Assembly: GCF_040812015.1 (NCBI RefSeq)
Contig: NZ_JBFNXJ010000005.1
Coordinates: 222,330-286,329 of the forward strand
Length of the DNA stretch: 64,000 bases
Direction of reading: 5' to 3'
From: Chitinivorax sp. PXF-14
Lineage (GTDB): Bacteria > Pseudomonadota > Gammaproteobacteria > Burkholderiales > SCOH01
A program made the translations under genes and the position numbers. Positions 52,530-62,196 of this stretch are shown piece after piece. Numbering within the stretch: position 1 is the first letter of the stretch; every line of letters begins with the position of its first letter. The notes below the pieces were generated by a model, which ran no database searches, was not told where the DNA came from, and saw only the letters and a list, made by a program, of their open reading frames with translations.

Positions 52530-53198
52530 TCAACGTTTGCTGTTCAGATACAGGCGATCGTCGAAGGTCACCGACCACTGCGGCCGGTAGACCACCACCA
52601 GCGTGATCGCGAGGCCGGTGTTGAAGGCCTCGGCCCATGACAGCAGCAGGAAATACGGCAGGAACTCCTCGAGCAGGAAGTCGAGCGGATAGGCGCCAGC
52701 CAGCGCCAGGGCGCCGACGGACACCGCGGCAGTGGCGCACATGGCGAGTGCTGCGCCGAGGAAGGCGTTGACGAACAGGTAGACGAAATAATTGAGCGGC
52801 AGCCATTTCTGCGCCAGACGCAGCAGCGTGTAACTCACCCACACTGGCACCACACCCAGCACCAGCCAGTTGAGCCCGATCGCCTGCGGATCGAGCGCAC
52901 TCATGTAGGACATCGACACGATGACGATGGCCATGCCCAGCAGCGCGAACCAGGGCCCCACCATCAGTGTCAGCGCGGTGGCGCCGAGCAGGTGCAGGTC
53001 GAGATGGGGCTTGACCCCGGCCTTGAGCAGCCAGAAGGCCGCCACCACCAGGCTCGCGCCAAGCCAGGCGTTGATCTTGGCCGGCTCGTTGAGCATGCGC
53101 CACGGCGCGCGCCAGCCCGCCACGAGCATGCCGCCCAGGGCCAGCAGGTTGGCGTACAGGTAAACGCTGTCGGAAAACAGGGGGCCAGTGAAATTCAT
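52530..53198 (-). CDS. CbiM-like ECF transporter membrane protein without N-terminal His site
   Basis: A 222-residue protein with about six membrane helices, resembling the CbiM/NikM substrate-binding family of energy-coupling-factor transporters (PHLDLHLLGATALTLMVGPW, ALLGMAIVIVSMS, LNYFVYLFVNAFLGAALAMC). True CbiM proteins begin MHI with a metal-coordinating His at position 2; here the start is MNFTGPLFSDSVYLYANLLA and that His is absent. No CbiN/Q/O components are adjacent. Metal transport is therefore doubtful; a divergent paralogue with a different ligand is as likely. 55 bases downstream of the alpha/beta hydrolase gene. Confidence 0.7.
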   Translation of the reverse strand: MNFTGPLFSDSVYLYANLLALGGMLVAGWRAPWRMLNEPAKINAWLGASLVVAAFWLLKAGVKPHLDLHLLGATALTLMVGPWFALLGMAIVIVSMSYMSALDPQAIGLNWLVLGVVPVWVSYTLLRLAQKWLPLNYFVYLFVNAFLGAALAMCATAAVSVGALALAGAYPLDFLLEEFLPYFLLLSWAEAFNTGLAITLVVVYRPQWSVTFDDRLYLNSKR

Positions 53199-53252
53199 AC
53201 GGAGAAGGCGGGCCGTGGCCGCCGGACTATCGGCGACAGGCGGCCACGCGGC

Positions 53253-53855
53253 TCACCAGAAGCGGTCGATGGTATCGGCGAGCTGCGTCAGCTTGCCGTG
53301 AAAGAAATGGCTGCAGCCGGGGATCACCACGATAGGCAGCGATTGCGGCCGGGCCCAGTCGAGCACGTCGGCGAGTGCCGAGACCTCGTCCTCCTCGCCG
53401 TGCACCACCAGCGTGTTGGCCTGCACCGGCATCACCGGGAAACGGCGCACCGCCGGCCCGGCCAGGATCAGGCGTTCGGCCGCCACGCGCCGCGCCGCCT
53501 CGGACGACACATAGGTGCCGAAGCTGAAGCCGCCCAGCGCCAGCGGCAACTCGCCGTGCACGCGCCGCGCATGCTCGACCACGGCCAGCGCGTCGTCAGT
53601 CTCGCCGCGGCCCTCGTCGAACTGCCCGTCACTCGCGCCGACGCCACGGCAGTTGGGCAGGTAGACCGCATAGCCGCGCCGGCTGATGGTCTTGCCCATG
53701 ATCTGCACCACCTTGTTGGTGTTGCTGCCGCCCTGCGTCGGATTGGGATGGATCAGCACGGCCACGCCCTGCAGCTCGCCCACCGGCGGCAGGTAGATGG
53801 TTTCGAGCTGGCCCGCGGGGCCGGCGATCAGCTCGACGTTCGGTGGCTTAATCAA
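53253..53855 (-). CDS. Alpha/beta hydrolase, 200 aa
   Basis: A small alpha/beta hydrolase of the YpfH/DUF-type family with a His-Pro-Asn-Pro-Thr-Gln-Gly-Gly loop (HPNPTQGG, 36-43). Catalytic residues fit Ser111 (GGFSFGTY), Asp156 (HGEEDEV) and His183 (PGCSHFFHGKL). Cytosolic, no signal. It is translationally coupled to the ferredoxin-like gene by an 8-base overlap (53848-53855). The natural substrate is unknown. Confidence 0.85.
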   Translation of the reverse strand: MIKPPNVELIAGPAGQLETIYLPPVGELQGVAVLIHPNPTQGGSNTNKVVQIMGKTISRRGYAVYLPNCRGVGASDGQFDEGRGETDDALAVVEHARRVHGELPLALGGFSFGTYVSSEAARRVAAERLILAGPAVRRFPVMPVQANTLVVHGEEDEVSALADVLDWARPQSLPIVVIPGCSHFFHGKLTQLADTIDRFW

Positions 53856-54159
53856 GTTTCAGGCGCTCCACGATGCGGCCATTGGCAAGGTGCTCGGTGA
53901 CGATCTCGTCGATGTCCGCGCGGTCGAAATAGGTATACCAGACGCCTTCCGGGTAGACCACCATGACCGGGCCGTCGTCGCAGCGGTCGAGGCAGCCCGC
54001 CTTGTTGATGCGGCATTTGCCGTGGCCGTTCAGGCCCAGCGCCTTGACGCGGTCCTTGGCATAGGTCTGCAGCTCCGTCGCGCCACGGTTGTTGCAGCAG
54101 GTCTCGCCCTCGGGGCGCTGGTTGGTGCAGAAGAAAACGTGATGTTTGAAATAGCTCAT
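53848..54159 (-). CDS. Thioredoxin-fold (2Fe-2S) ferredoxin-like protein
   Basis: A 103-residue protein of the thioredoxin-like [2Fe-2S] ferredoxin family (Shethna-type). Cluster Cys candidates are Cys11 (FFCTNQRPEG), Cys21/22, Cys49 (HGKCRINKAG), Cys56 and Cys60 (GCLDRCDDGP); the family pattern CxnCx~34Cx3C is present. GVWYTYFDRADIDEIVTEHL is the typical C-terminal helix. It likely carries electrons to an unknown partner. It precedes and overlaps the alpha/beta hydrolase gene; the two form a conserved-looking pair. Confidence 0.9.
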   Translation of the reverse strand: MSYFKHHVFFCTNQRPEGETCCNNRGATELQTYAKDRVKALGLNGHGKCRINKAGCLDRCDDGPVMVVYPEGVWYTYFDRADIDEIVTEHLANGRIVERLKLD

Positions 54160-54285
54160 GATGTCGATCCGGGCATGATGGCGCGATTATAGGCCCGGCC
54201 CCGCCGCACGGAAACCACGTGCTTGCCCGTATGCAGCGCATTCAAGTGGTCTGGAAAACGCCGCATTTCGGTGAAGTGCGCGATC

Positions 54286-54294
54286 TGGTAAAAT
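54286..54294 (+). promoter_or_regulatory. Extended -10 of the glyA promoter
   Basis: TGGTAAAAT: a TG dinucleotide one base before TAAAAT (54289-54294), which can work without a strong -35 hexamer. It lies 43 bases before the glyA ATG, within the divergent spacer to the ferredoxin gene. Confidence 0.45.
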
Positions 54295-54337
54295 CCCGCG
54301 CTTGTTTCACGCCAACTTTTGCCCGGAAAGAGCCAAA

Positions 54338-55585
<1,248 letters not shown>

Positions 55586-55603
55586 GCCAGCGCCATGCGC
55601 TAC

Positions 55604-55631
55604 AAAAAAGGAGGGCTTGCCCTCCTTTTTT
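55604..55631 (+). terminator. Intrinsic terminator after glyA, inside the leader of the next gene
   Basis: A6-GGAGGG-CTTG-CCCTCC-T6, starting about 18 bases after the glyA stop. The T-run ends only 14 bases before the ATG of the following lipoprotein gene, so that gene must be expressed by readthrough or anti-termination unless it has another start. Confidence 0.88.
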
Positions 55632-55645
55632 CTTGGCCATCCCCC

Positions 55646-56701
55646 ATGTCGCTGCCGCGTTCGGCCTGCCTGCTGCTTTGCGCCCTGCTGCTGAGCGGCT
55701 GCGCCACGGTCCGCTATTACGGCCAGGCGGTCGGCGGCGCGCTCGAGGTGCTCAACCGCGCGCGCTATCTGGATGACGTGATCAACGATGACGCCACGCC
55801 GGCCGAGACCGCACGCAAGCTCAGGCTGGCCCGCGACATCCGCTATTTCGCCAGCGATTCGCTCGGCCTGCCCGACAACCGCAGCTACCTCAAATACACC
55901 GACCTCGGCCGCCGCTACCTGATCTGGAACGTCGTCGCCACGCCCGAGCTGTCGCTGAGCCCACGGCTCGAATGCTTTCTGGTCGTCGGCTGCCTGAGCT
56001 ATCGCGGCTTTTTCGACGAGCACGATGCACGCGCCTATGCCGCGCAACACGCAGCGGCAGGCGACGACGTGTTCGTCTACGGCATCCCGGCCTATTCCAC
56101 ACTCGGCTGGTTTTACGACCCGCTGGTCAACACCTTCCTCGGTTACGGCGAGCTCGATCTGGCGCGGCTGATCTTCCACGAGCTCGCCCACCAGCGGCTG
56201 TACGTGAAGGACGACACGGCCTTCAACGAGGCTTTCGCCACTGCCGTCGAGCTCGAAGGCGCACGGCGCTGGCTGGCCTGGCGCGGCGTGCAGGGTAGTG
56301 CTGCGGTCGAGCAGGCGGAACAGCGGCGGCACGAATTCCAGGCCCTGCTCGGCGACACGCGCGCACGCCTGCTGGCGCTCTATGCCGGCCAATCCCCGGA
56401 TGCGGACAAGCGCCAGGGCAAGCAGCAGGCCTTTGCCGAGCTCGGCCGCCAATACCAGGCGTTCAAGGCGCGCTGGCACGGCTACGGCGGCTACGACCAC
56501 TGGTTCGATCCGCCGCCCGGCAACGCGCATCTGACTGCGCTGGCGACCTACCATGAGCAGGTGCCGGCATTCACGCAGCTGCTGCGCGAGCACGGCGGCG
56601 ACCTGCCGGCCTTCTACCGCGCGGCGGCAGCGCTGGCGGCGCGCGACAGGGCTGCACGCGAGGCGGATCTGCAGGCGCTCGCGCAGCGGGCGCGGGATTA
56701 G
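55646..56701 (+). CDS. Zinc-dependent aminopeptidase-like lipoprotein (DUF2265/PF10023 type)
   Basis: A 351-residue predicted lipoprotein: [20 protein letters not shown] with lipobox LLSGC (Cys at 20). HELAH at 178-182 plus FNEAFAT shortly after form a gluzincin-type zinc site, and [14 protein letters not shown] and the GYLELG-like [20 protein letters not shown] stretch match putative aminopeptidases next to nrdR in other betaproteobacteria. It should sit in the periplasm, anchored to a membrane. The start at 55646 lacks a clear ribosome site; a start at 55595 would add 17 residues encoded across the glyA terminator. 158 bases before nrdR. Confidence 0.8.
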   Translation: MSLPRSACLLLCALLLSGCATVRYYGQAVGGALEVLNRARYLDDVINDDATPAETARKLRLARDIRYFASDSLGLPDNRSYLKYTDLGRRYLIWNVVATPELSLSPRLECFLVVGCLSYRGFFDEHDARAYAAQHAAAGDDVFVYGIPAYSTLGWFYDPLVNTFLGYGELDLARLIFHELAHQRLYVKDDTAFNEAFATAVELEGARRWLAWRGVQGSAAVEQAEQRRHEFQALLGDTRARLLALYAGQSPDADKRQGKQQAFAELGRQYQAFKARWHGYGGYDHWFDPPPGNAHLTALATYHEQVPAFTQLLREHGGDLPAFYRAAAALAARDRAAREADLQALAQRARD

Positions 56702-56859
56702 GCGCCGCTGGCGTCAATCCGGAAGCCCGCAGCCACATCGCCGGAACCTGGGCTATCTATATAAGGGCGCCGGCAACATGTACACTGGCGCCCAGCTCCG
56801 CCAGATCATGGCCTGCCGCGGAGCAGACACCGTCAGCACTCCCCAGGAGATTCCGGATA

Positions 56860-57324
56860 ATGAAATGCCCCTTTTGTGGTGCCGATGACACGCAGGTCAT
56901 CGACTCTCGGGTCAACGATGAAGGCAACTCGGTACGCCGCCGCCGCAAGTGCGCGAGCTGCCAGAAGCGCTTCACCACCTTCGAGACGGCCGAGCTGCGC
57001 ATGCCGCAGGTAGTGAAGACCAACGGCCATCGCTCGGAATTCGACAAGGAAAAGCTGCGCGTGAGCTTCATGCGCGCGCTGCACAAGCGCCCGGTGCCGA
57101 CCACGCTGGTCGATGAGGCGATCGAACGCATCGTGCAGAAGGTGTTGAGCCTCGCCGAACGCGAAATCCCCTCGCGCCAGATCGGCGAGATGGTGATGGC
57201 CGAGCTGCACAAGCTCGACAAGGTCGCCTACATCCGCTTTGCCTCGGTGTATCGCAGCTTCCAGGACATTGACGACTTCCGCGACGCGATCCAGGAAGTC
57301 CAGCTGCCCAGCTCGGGCAGATAA
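56860..57324 (+). CDS. nrdR: Transcriptional repressor NrdR
   Basis: A 154-residue regulator of ribonucleotide reductase genes. Zinc ribbon Cys3/6/31/34 ([10 protein letters not shown] ... RRKCASC) is followed by an ATP-cone ([20 protein letters not shown]) that reads ATP/dATP levels. Length and sequence are textbook. The ATG follows AGGAGA. Upstream (56765-56793) lies the inverted repeat GGGCGCC/GGCGCCC, which does not match a NrdR box. Followed by a strong terminator. Confidence 0.98.
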   Translation: MKCPFCGADDTQVIDSRVNDEGNSVRRRRKCASCQKRFTTFETAELRMPQVVKTNGHRSEFDKEKLRVSFMRALHKRPVPTTLVDEAIERIVQKVLSLAEREIPSRQIGEMVMAELHKLDKVAYIRFASVYRSFQDIDDFRDAIQEVQLPSSGR

Positions 57325-57345
57325 GCCCTCCCCTGTTTCACCCAG

Positions 57346-57377
57346 AACGGCCCTGGCACCCCTGCCAGGGCCGTTTT
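57346..57377 (+). terminator. Intrinsic terminator after nrdR
   Basis: A 13-bp perfect stem AACGGCCCTGGCA / TGCCAGGGCCGTT with loop CCCC and TTT after it, 21 bases past the nrdR stop. Confidence 0.9.
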
Positions 57378-57479
57378 CACATGGCGGCGGCCCGGCGTGT
57401 GGCCGGCTCAGCCAGGCTTGCCGGCGCTCGCACGGCAACACTGCATCCCCCATCCTTTTTACGCCACATCAAAAAATCT

Positions 57480-57507
57480 TTGATATATAAAAAAACAATG
57501 TTATAAA
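57480..57507 (+). promoter_or_regulatory. Sigma-70-type promoter of the periplasmic redox operon
   Basis: TTGATA (57480-57485), 16 bases, then TATAAA (57502-57507), in a stretch far more AT-rich than its surroundings. Transcription would start near 57514, giving a ~27-base leader to the cytochrome gene ATG. Confidence 0.6.
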
Positions 57508-57540
57508 TCGCACCATGAGTTTGGAGTAAAAACACTAACC

Positions 57541-57957
57541 ATGATGACGACCTTCATGAACCAGGCATTTCCCCCACTGCGGCGCATCGCGGCACGCTGC
57601 GGACGACTCGCCCCGCTGCTCGTGCTGGCCCTGCTCGGCGCCTGCCAGCGGGCGCCGCAGCCGCCCGGCCCGCAAGACCTGCAGCGTGCCGACGCAGCCC
57701 GCCCGGCCGACCCGCAACTGGCACAGAAATACGAGCGTTCGTGCCAGACCTGCCATGCCGTGCAGGGCAGCACTGCACCGCTGACCGCCTTTGCACCGGA
57801 CTGGGCACCGCGCCTGGAGCAAGGCATGGCGACGCTGCTGGCCCATGCGCGCGAGGGCTACAAGGCGATGCCGCCCAAGGGTTTCTGCAATGACTGCAGC
57901 GATGCCGAGCTGAGCGCGCTGATCCGTTTCATGTCGTCCACCCCGGAGGGAACATGA
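57541..57957 (+). CDS. Lipoprotein c-type cytochrome (cytochrome c5-like)
   Basis: A 138-residue exported cytochrome. Signal segment LAPLLVLALLGAC with lipobox LLGAC (Cys35), then one heme site CQTCH (68-72), Met ligand at 110 in KAMPPKGFCNDC with the extra Cys pair (116/119) seen in cytochrome c5. It probably accepts electrons from the FAD oxidase encoded next, whose gene overlaps by ATGA (57954-57957). Translation may start at 57541 or 57544; a GGAG motif is ~14 bases upstream, further than ideal. First gene of the operon. Confidence 0.85.
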   Translation: MMTTFMNQAFPPLRRIAARCGRLAPLLVLALLGACQRAPQPPGPQDLQRADAARPADPQLAQKYERSCQTCHAVQGSTAPLTAFAPDWAPRLEQGMATLLAHAREGYKAMPPKGFCNDCSDAELSALIRFMSSTPEGT

Positions 57958-59345
57958 GCCAAGCCATGCTCACACGCCGCCAACTGCTCAAGACCGGCGC
58001 CCTCGCGCTGACCGCCGCCAGCGGCCTGGCGGCAGCATCTCAACCCATCGCGGCGCCGCGCCCAGCGGGCACGCTCAGCTGGCGCAACTGGTCCGGCAGC
58101 CAGGCTTGCCGGCCGCAAGCGCTCGACACGCCGGCTGACGAGGCCGAGATCGCCCGCCTCTTGCGTGACACGACTGGCAGCCTGCGCTGCGTCGGCGCCG
58201 GGCACTCGTTCACGCCACTGGTGCCGACCGAGGGCCGGCTGCTGTCACTCGACCGCCTTGCCGGCGTGACGGCACACGACAAGACGGCGCTGACCGCCAC
58301 CGTACGCGCCGGCACGCGGCTGTCGCAGCTGTCGCGCCAGCTCGACGGGCTGGGGCTGGCGCTGCGTAATCTACCGGACATCGACTCGCAATCGCTCGCC
58401 GGCGCCATCAGCACCGCCACGCATGGCACCGGCGCCGCGCTGCCGGCGCTGCACGCCGACGTGACCGCGCTGCGGCTCGTCACACCACGCGGCGAGGTGC
58501 TCGACTGCCATGCCGGCACGCGCCCCGAGCTGCTCGCCGCCGCGCGCGTCTCGCTCGGCAGCCTGGGCGTGATCACCGAGGCCACGCTCAAGGTGGTGCC
58601 GGCCTACCACCTGCACCGCACCGTCTGGCTCAAGCCGGTGGACGAGATGCTGGCCGCCGCCCACGACCTCGCCCGCCAGCACCGCCATTTCGAGTTCTAC
58701 TACTTGCCGTTCACCGGCTACGCCGCGGCGATCTGCAACGACCTCAGCGACTCGGACAGCGTGCTGCGCCCGCCCTCGGCCGACGAAGACATGCTGCATA
58801 GCCTGCGTCAGCTGCGCGACTATCTCGGCCGCTTTCCCGATCTGCGCCGCTGGGTCGCGCAGAAGCTGATCGACCCGCAGCAGACCGAAGAAGCGCGCGA
58901 TCGCTCGTTCAAGCTGCTGTCGACCTCGCGCCCGACCAAGTTTAACGAGTCGGAATGCCATGTGCCGCGCGAGGCCGGCATCGCCTGCGTGCGCGAGGTG
59001 ATCCGCAAGCTCGAACAGCGCAACGAGGTGTTCTTCCCGCTCGAATTCCGCTTCGTGAAGGCCGACGACGCCTGGCTCAGCCCCTTCTACCAGCGCGACA
59101 GCTGCTCGATCGCGGTGCACGCGGCGGCCGGCGAGCCTTACGACTACCTGGTCGGCGAGATCGCGCCGATCTTCCGCAAGTACGAGGGGCGCCCGCACTG
59201 GGGCAAGCTGCACGGCCACACGGCGGTCGATTTCGCGCGGCTGTACCCGCACTGGCGCGATTTCCTCGAACTGCGGCGCCAGCTCGACCCGCAAGGGCGC
59301 ATGCTCAACGCGCATCTGCGCAGCGTGTTCGGGATCAGCGCATGA
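57954..59345 (+). CDS. Tat-exported FAD-linked oxidase (D-arabinono-1,4-lactone oxidase family)
   Basis: A 463-residue flavoenzyme of the VAO/PCMH fold. The N-terminus MLTRRQLLKTGALALTAASG is a twin-arginine signal. FAD-binding segments GAGHSFTPLV and LAGAISTATHGTGAALPALH, plus the C-terminal ALO domain with PHWGKLHG, match aldonolactone oxidases. It likely oxidises a sugar lactone or polyol in the periplasm. It overlaps the cytochrome c gene upstream and the PLP-enzyme gene downstream by 4 bases each, arguing for coordinated production. The His-linked-FAD motif seen in some relatives was not located with certainty. Confidence 0.85.
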   Translation: MSQAMLTRRQLLKTGALALTAASGLAAASQPIAAPRPAGTLSWRNWSGSQACRPQALDTPADEAEIARLLRDTTGSLRCVGAGHSFTPLVPTEGRLLSLDRLAGVTAHDKTALTATVRAGTRLSQLSRQLDGLGLALRNLPDIDSQSLAGAISTATHGTGAALPALHADVTALRLVTPRGEVLDCHAGTRPELLAAARVSLGSLGVITEATLKVVPAYHLHRTVWLKPVDEMLAAAHDLARQHRHFEFYYLPFTGYAAAICNDLSDSDSVLRPPSADEDMLHSLRQLRDYLGRFPDLRRWVAQKLIDPQQTEEARDRSFKLLSTSRPTKFNESECHVPREAGIACVREVIRKLEQRNEVFFPLEFRFVKADDAWLSPFYQRDSCSIAVHAAAGEPYDYLVGEIAPIFRKYEGRPHWGKLHGHTAVDFARLYPHWRDFLELRRQLDPQGRMLNAHLRSVFGISA

Positions 59346-60625
59346 GCCGCCTGAGCCGCCGCCAGATGCTGACGCTGCTTGGCGCCGGCGCCGTGGGCGC
59401 GGCGGTGGCGGGCCTGCGCCCAAGTACCGGCGGCGCCCCCCACCCGCGCTACTTTGCGGACCTCGCGCGCGCGCTGAAACAGGCCGGCATCGCCACCCCG
59501 ACGCTGGTGATCGACCGCCGGCAGCTGCACGCCAACGTCGGCCGCATCATGCACAACATCGGCGGCCGCACGCAGCTGCGCGTCGTGGCGAAATCGCTGC
59601 CGTGCGCCGCGCTGCTCGACGAGGTACGCCAGCTCACCGCGAGCCGGCGGCTGATGGTGTTCAACCTGCCGCAACTGCTGCTGACCGCCCGCGGGCCGGC
59701 CGACATCCTGCTCGGCAAGCCGCTGCCGGCCGCCGCTGCCGCGGCCTTCTACCGCCAGTTCAGGCCGGATGGCTTCGCCCCCGAGCACCAGCTGCAATGG
59801 CTGATCGACACCCCGGCCCGGCTGGCCCAGTACCGCGAGCTGGCGCGTGCCCAGCAAGTGACGCTGCGCGTCAATGTCGAGATCGACGTCGGCCTGCATC
59901 GCGGCGGCGTCAACGATATGCAGACAATGCAGGACATGCTCGCGCTCTTAGCCCGCGAGCCGCGCCTGCAATGGGCCGGGCTCATGGGCTACGACGCGCA
60001 CGTGGCCAAGATCCCCGATCTGCCGGGCCTGCGCCAAGAGGCGCGGCAGCACGCACAGGCCCGCTACGCGGCCTATGCCGCCGCCGTGCGCGCCCATCCC
60101 GCGTTCGCCGTGGCAGCCCGGGGCGCGACCTACAACGCGGCCGGCTCGCCCACCTATCGGCTGTACGACGGCAGCGGCGTGGAAAACGAGCTGTCCGTCG
60201 GCTCGGCCATGCTCAAGCCGAGCGACTTCGACACCAGCCTGCTGGCCGACCTGGCCCCCGCCGTCTACATCGCCACGCCCGTCCTCAAGGCGCCGCCGCG
60301 CTTCATGATGCCCTACGGCGTCGAGTGGCTCGGCGAGGCCGCAAGCCTGTGGGATGCCAACCAGCAGCAGGCCTATTTCATCTACGGCGGCAACTGGCTC
60401 GCCGACCCGGTATCGCCGCCGGGGCTCGCCGCCAGCTCGCTGTACGGCACCTCGTCGAACCAGCAGGTGCTGACAGGCTCGGGACGGCAGCGGCTCGCAC
60501 CCGACGACATCGTGTTCTTCCGCCCGCGCCAGAGCGAGGCAGTGCTGCTGCAGTTCGGCGACATCGCGCTTTACGAGGAAGGACGCATCACCCAGATGTG
60601 GCAGCCGATGCCGGCCACCGCCTGA
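59342..60625 (+). CDS. Exported PLP fold-III enzyme (alanine racemase N-domain / DSD1-like)
   Basis: A 427-residue protein with a twin-arginine-like signal MSRLSRRQMLTLLGAGAVG. The body matches the alanine racemase-like/D-threonine aldolase-D-serine dehydratase group (PTLVIDRRQLHANVG, VVAKSLPC with the presumed PLP Lys, NVEIDVGLHRGGV, GLMGYDAH, and a DSD-type metal-binding C-terminal barrel). Export of this cytosolic-type fold is unusual. The Lys environment differs from the KTHK found in D-threonine aldolase. It is co-translated with the oxidase (ATGA overlap) and may act on an amino acid or amine formed or used in the same pathway. Substrate unknown. Confidence 0.75.
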   Translation: MSRLSRRQMLTLLGAGAVGAAVAGLRPSTGGAPHPRYFADLARALKQAGIATPTLVIDRRQLHANVGRIMHNIGGRTQLRVVAKSLPCAALLDEVRQLTASRRLMVFNLPQLLLTARGPADILLGKPLPAAAAAAFYRQFRPDGFAPEHQLQWLIDTPARLAQYRELARAQQVTLRVNVEIDVGLHRGGVNDMQTMQDMLALLAREPRLQWAGLMGYDAHVAKIPDLPGLRQEARQHAQARYAAYAAAVRAHPAFAVAARGATYNAAGSPTYRLYDGSGVENELSVGSAMLKPSDFDTSLLADLAPAVYIATPVLKAPPRFMMPYGVEWLGEAASLWDANQQQAYFIYGGNWLADPVSPPGLAASSLYGTSSNQQVLTGSGRQRLAPDDIVFFRPRQSEAVLLQFGDIALYEEGRITQMWQPMPATA

Positions 60626-60645
60626 CACCACCAAAGGAGACAGCC

Positions 60646-61074
60646 ATGCCAAACAACACGCGAAGGATAGCCGCCGCGCTCACCCTGCTCGGCCTGTGCG
60701 CGGCCACCAGCGCCGCGGCACAGAGCGCGCAGGATGCCAGGGGGCTATGGCTCAGCGCCGACCAGGCCGCCGTGATCGAATTCAAGTCCTGCGCCGACAA
60801 GCCCGAATCACTGTGCGGCACCATCGTCTGGGACAAGGACGCGGGCACGCCGGCCGACAGCTGCGGCGTCACCATCGCCAAGCTCGCCCAGTACGAAGAC
60901 GAGGCCTGGCGCAATGGCTGGGTGTTCGACCCACGCAGCGGCAAGTACTACAAGGGCGTGCTGCGCGTGAAGGACGACACGCTGCTGGTGCGCGCCTTCA
61001 TCGGCACCGAGCTGCTCGGCGAAACCGAGCAGATGACACGCGCGGCCGCGATTCCAGCCGGCTGCAAGCACTAA
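60646..61074 (+). CDS. DUF2147 secreted protein
   Basis: A 142-residue protein with a cleavable signal (AAALTLLGLCAATSAAAQS) and the DUF2147 domain: ARGLWLSADQAAVIEFKSC, SLCGTIVW, WRNGWVFDPRSGKYYKG, LRVKDDTLLVRAFIG. The family is periplasmic and uncharacterised, often found with catabolic or metal-stress genes. AAAGGAGA is 6 bases upstream of the ATG. It follows the PLP-enzyme gene by 20 bases and belongs to the same operon. No enzyme activity can be assigned. Confidence 0.88.
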   Translation: MPNNTRRIAAALTLLGLCAATSAAAQSAQDARGLWLSADQAAVIEFKSCADKPESLCGTIVWDKDAGTPADSCGVTIAKLAQYEDEAWRNGWVFDPRSGKYYKGVLRVKDDTLLVRAFIGTELLGETEQMTRAAAIPAGCKH

Positions 61075-61112
61075 CTCCCACCCGCCACCATAACAACACA
61101 ACGGAGACCACC

Positions 61113-62018
61113 ATGACCCCCACCCAGCGCGCCGCCGCAGCCTGCTGCCTGCTTGCCCTGGCCGGCCACGCCACCGCCGAACAGCCGAAGGAGCCCGAGT
61201 TCCAGCATTACTCGATCGACATGGAGGCCAAGCTGCTGAGCGACCGCAAGACACGCGGCGTGTCGGACTCCTTCAACGGCCCCGGCGCCGAGTTCAACCT
61301 CACCGCCGCCCACGAGTCGGGGCTGGTCGGTTACCTCGAACTCGGCTCGGTCAGCAAGACGCTCTACCCAAAGGGGCGCGGCATCGTGCTCACCACCGCG
61401 ATCGGCTACCGTGGCGGCCACCCGGATGGCTTTCACTACGGCGTGGGGGCGGCGCAGGAGTGGTTCCCGCGCGCCAAGGCAGAAGGCGCCCCGACCGGCA
61501 TCGACTGGACCACGGGCGAGCCCACCGGCGTCGAGGACACCAAGTTCGACACGAGCTACGGCCTCATCGAATTCGGCTACGGCCTGTTCTACGGCCGCTA
61601 CCTGTACGTCGCCTCGAAGGATTTCCGCGGCAACAACACCTCGGTGCTGTGCGGCAGCACCTACCTGCCCGACGTGCTGGCCGGCGGCGACCCGAGCAAG
61701 GCCATGGCCTGCTACGACAGCGCCGCCCAGCACACGCGCGGCTCGCAGCTGCTCGACCTCGACATGAAATACCCGCTCGGCGGCCAGACCAAGCTGCTCG
61801 CGCACCTCGGCTACCAGAAAATCCGCCATTTTTCCGGCATCAACGGCACCGACTACCGCCTGGGCCTGATGCACACGCTCAACGGCCTCGATTTCACCGC
61901 CGAAGTGGTCGGCGCCTCGCTCAACAACCGCGACTTCGCCCGCATCACCGCCGGCGATGGCCAAGTCAAGCGCATGGACCGCACTGCGCTGGTCGTCGGC
62001 ATGGGCCGCCGCTTCTAG
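61113..62018 (+). CDS. TorF-like putative outer-membrane porin
   Basis: A 301-residue exported protein: signal CCLLALAGHATA, then LLSDRKTRGVSDSFNGPG, EFNLTAAHESGLVGYLELGS, repeated amphipathic beta strands and a C-terminal phenylalanine (VGMGRRF), all typical of outer-membrane beta-barrels. The opening SDRKTRGVSDS resembles the TorF family (SdYryRGiSqs). It could admit the substrate of the upstream periplasmic oxidase. Cys pair NTSVLCGSTY / AMACYDSA may form a loop disulphide. ATG follows CGGAGA. Last gene of the operon; no clear terminator in the 178 bases after it. Confidence 0.75.
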   Translation: MTPTQRAAAACCLLALAGHATAEQPKEPEFQHYSIDMEAKLLSDRKTRGVSDSFNGPGAEFNLTAAHESGLVGYLELGSVSKTLYPKGRGIVLTTAIGYRGGHPDGFHYGVGAAQEWFPRAKAEGAPTGIDWTTGEPTGVEDTKFDTSYGLIEFGYGLFYGRYLYVASKDFRGNNTSVLCGSTYLPDVLAGGDPSKAMACYDSAAQHTRGSQLLDLDMKYPLGGQTKLLAHLGYQKIRHFSGINGTDYRLGLMHTLNGLDFTAEVVGASLNNRDFARITAGDGQVKRMDRTALVVGMGRRF

Positions 62019-62161
62019 GCCCCGCGCCCGCCACGCCGGCGGGTGGTGCCTGCCGTTGGCTCGCCGGCCTGCCGCCCCGGGGCTCGCCGGGGCTGGGCCA
62101 CCATGCCGGCTGGGCGCGGCCTCCCTGCTGCCTCGCAGGGAAGCCCCCCGGCGAAATGCCC

Positions 62162-62167
62162 TATAAT
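62162..62167 (+). promoter_or_regulatory. -10 element before the tetR-family gene
   Basis: TATAAT in CCTATAATGCG, 29 bases before the GTG start. No matching -35 hexamer at the normal spacing, so strength is uncertain. Confidence 0.45.
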
Positions 62168-62196
62168 GCGCGGGTCCGTACAAGGGAAAACAAGAC

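Noticed and set aside
56765..56793. Inverted repeat GGGCGCC...GGCGCCC before nrdR as a NrdR box
   Set aside because: NrdR boxes are AT-rich with an ACACTATATAGTGT-type core; this repeat is GC-rich and just outside a plausible promoter.
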